DNA of 5,253 nucleotides from Pseudanabaena sp. CAN_BIN31 (GTDB lineage: Bacteria; Cyanobacteriota; Cyanobacteriia; Pseudanabaenales; Pseudanabaenaceae): NCBI GenBank assembly GCA_026785865.1, contig JAJAZG010000232.1, positions 1 through 5,253 on the forward strand, written 5' to 3'. Both the position numbers and the translations under genes were made by a program. Shown piece by piece: positions 5,202 through 5,253 of this stretch (the first letter of the stretch is position 1; each line of letters begins with the position of its first letter). The notes under the pieces were generated by a model. It ran no database searches, was not told the DNA's origin, and worked only from the letters and a program-made list of their open reading frames with translations.

Positions 5202-5253
5202 GAGTTATTCAGGGTTCCATAAGTAAGCAAAGGAATTAAGAGAAGACAGCTCA

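Overview
The window is cyanobacterial chromosome. The evidence is eight perfect copies of the octamer GCGATCGC (HIP1), a PII protein with the cyanobacterial T-loop and Ser49, and a canonical NtcA site (GTAN8TAC) in front of it. The genus cannot be fixed from this sequence. A Pseudanabaena-like filamentous form is only a guess.

Layout, left to right. Bases 1-140 are the promoter region of glnB. They hold an NtcA box, a -10-like element and a strong Shine-Dalgarno (SD) sequence before a TTG start. This region is bracketed by an 11-bp inverted repeat with TA at both tips, which looks like the ends of a small (110-bp) MITE-type element. glnB (141-479) ends in a perfect 25-bp hairpin terminator, followed at once by a second GC-rich hairpin. 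Bases 572-925 are mostly gene-poor: one doubtful small membrane ORF on the minus strand, a minus-strand terminator-like hairpin, and the ridA promoter. ridA (926-1318) is followed by a GC-rich palindromic repeat block, then by a long gene for a fused class II aldolase/short-chain dehydrogenase (best start GTG 1437, to 3407). These three genes are all on the plus strand and look like ordinary housekeeping or metabolic genes: nitrogen/carbon signalling, removal of reactive enamines and imines, and sugar-phosphate or deoxy-sugar catabolism.

The right third (3512-5166) is different. Two genes run on the minus strand, converge on the aldolase gene and overlap by 4 bases (ATGA). The first encodes a compact ABC/SMC-type ATPase with Walker A, signature, Walker B and H-loop motifs. 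The second encodes a 170-residue protein whose layout fits a minimal TOPRIM domain (Glu15, Gly-Gly 46-47, Asp76-x-Asp78). Both genes lack HIP1 sites. A palindrome plus a direct-repeat half-site lies over the likely promoter and SD of the pair. This split ATPase plus TOPRIM-like arrangement resembles anti-phage pairs such as PARIS (AriA/AriB), RloA/RloB (AbiL) and the fused OLD/Gabija nucleases. It is the best candidate here for an undescribed defence system. The defence role is inferred, not shown.
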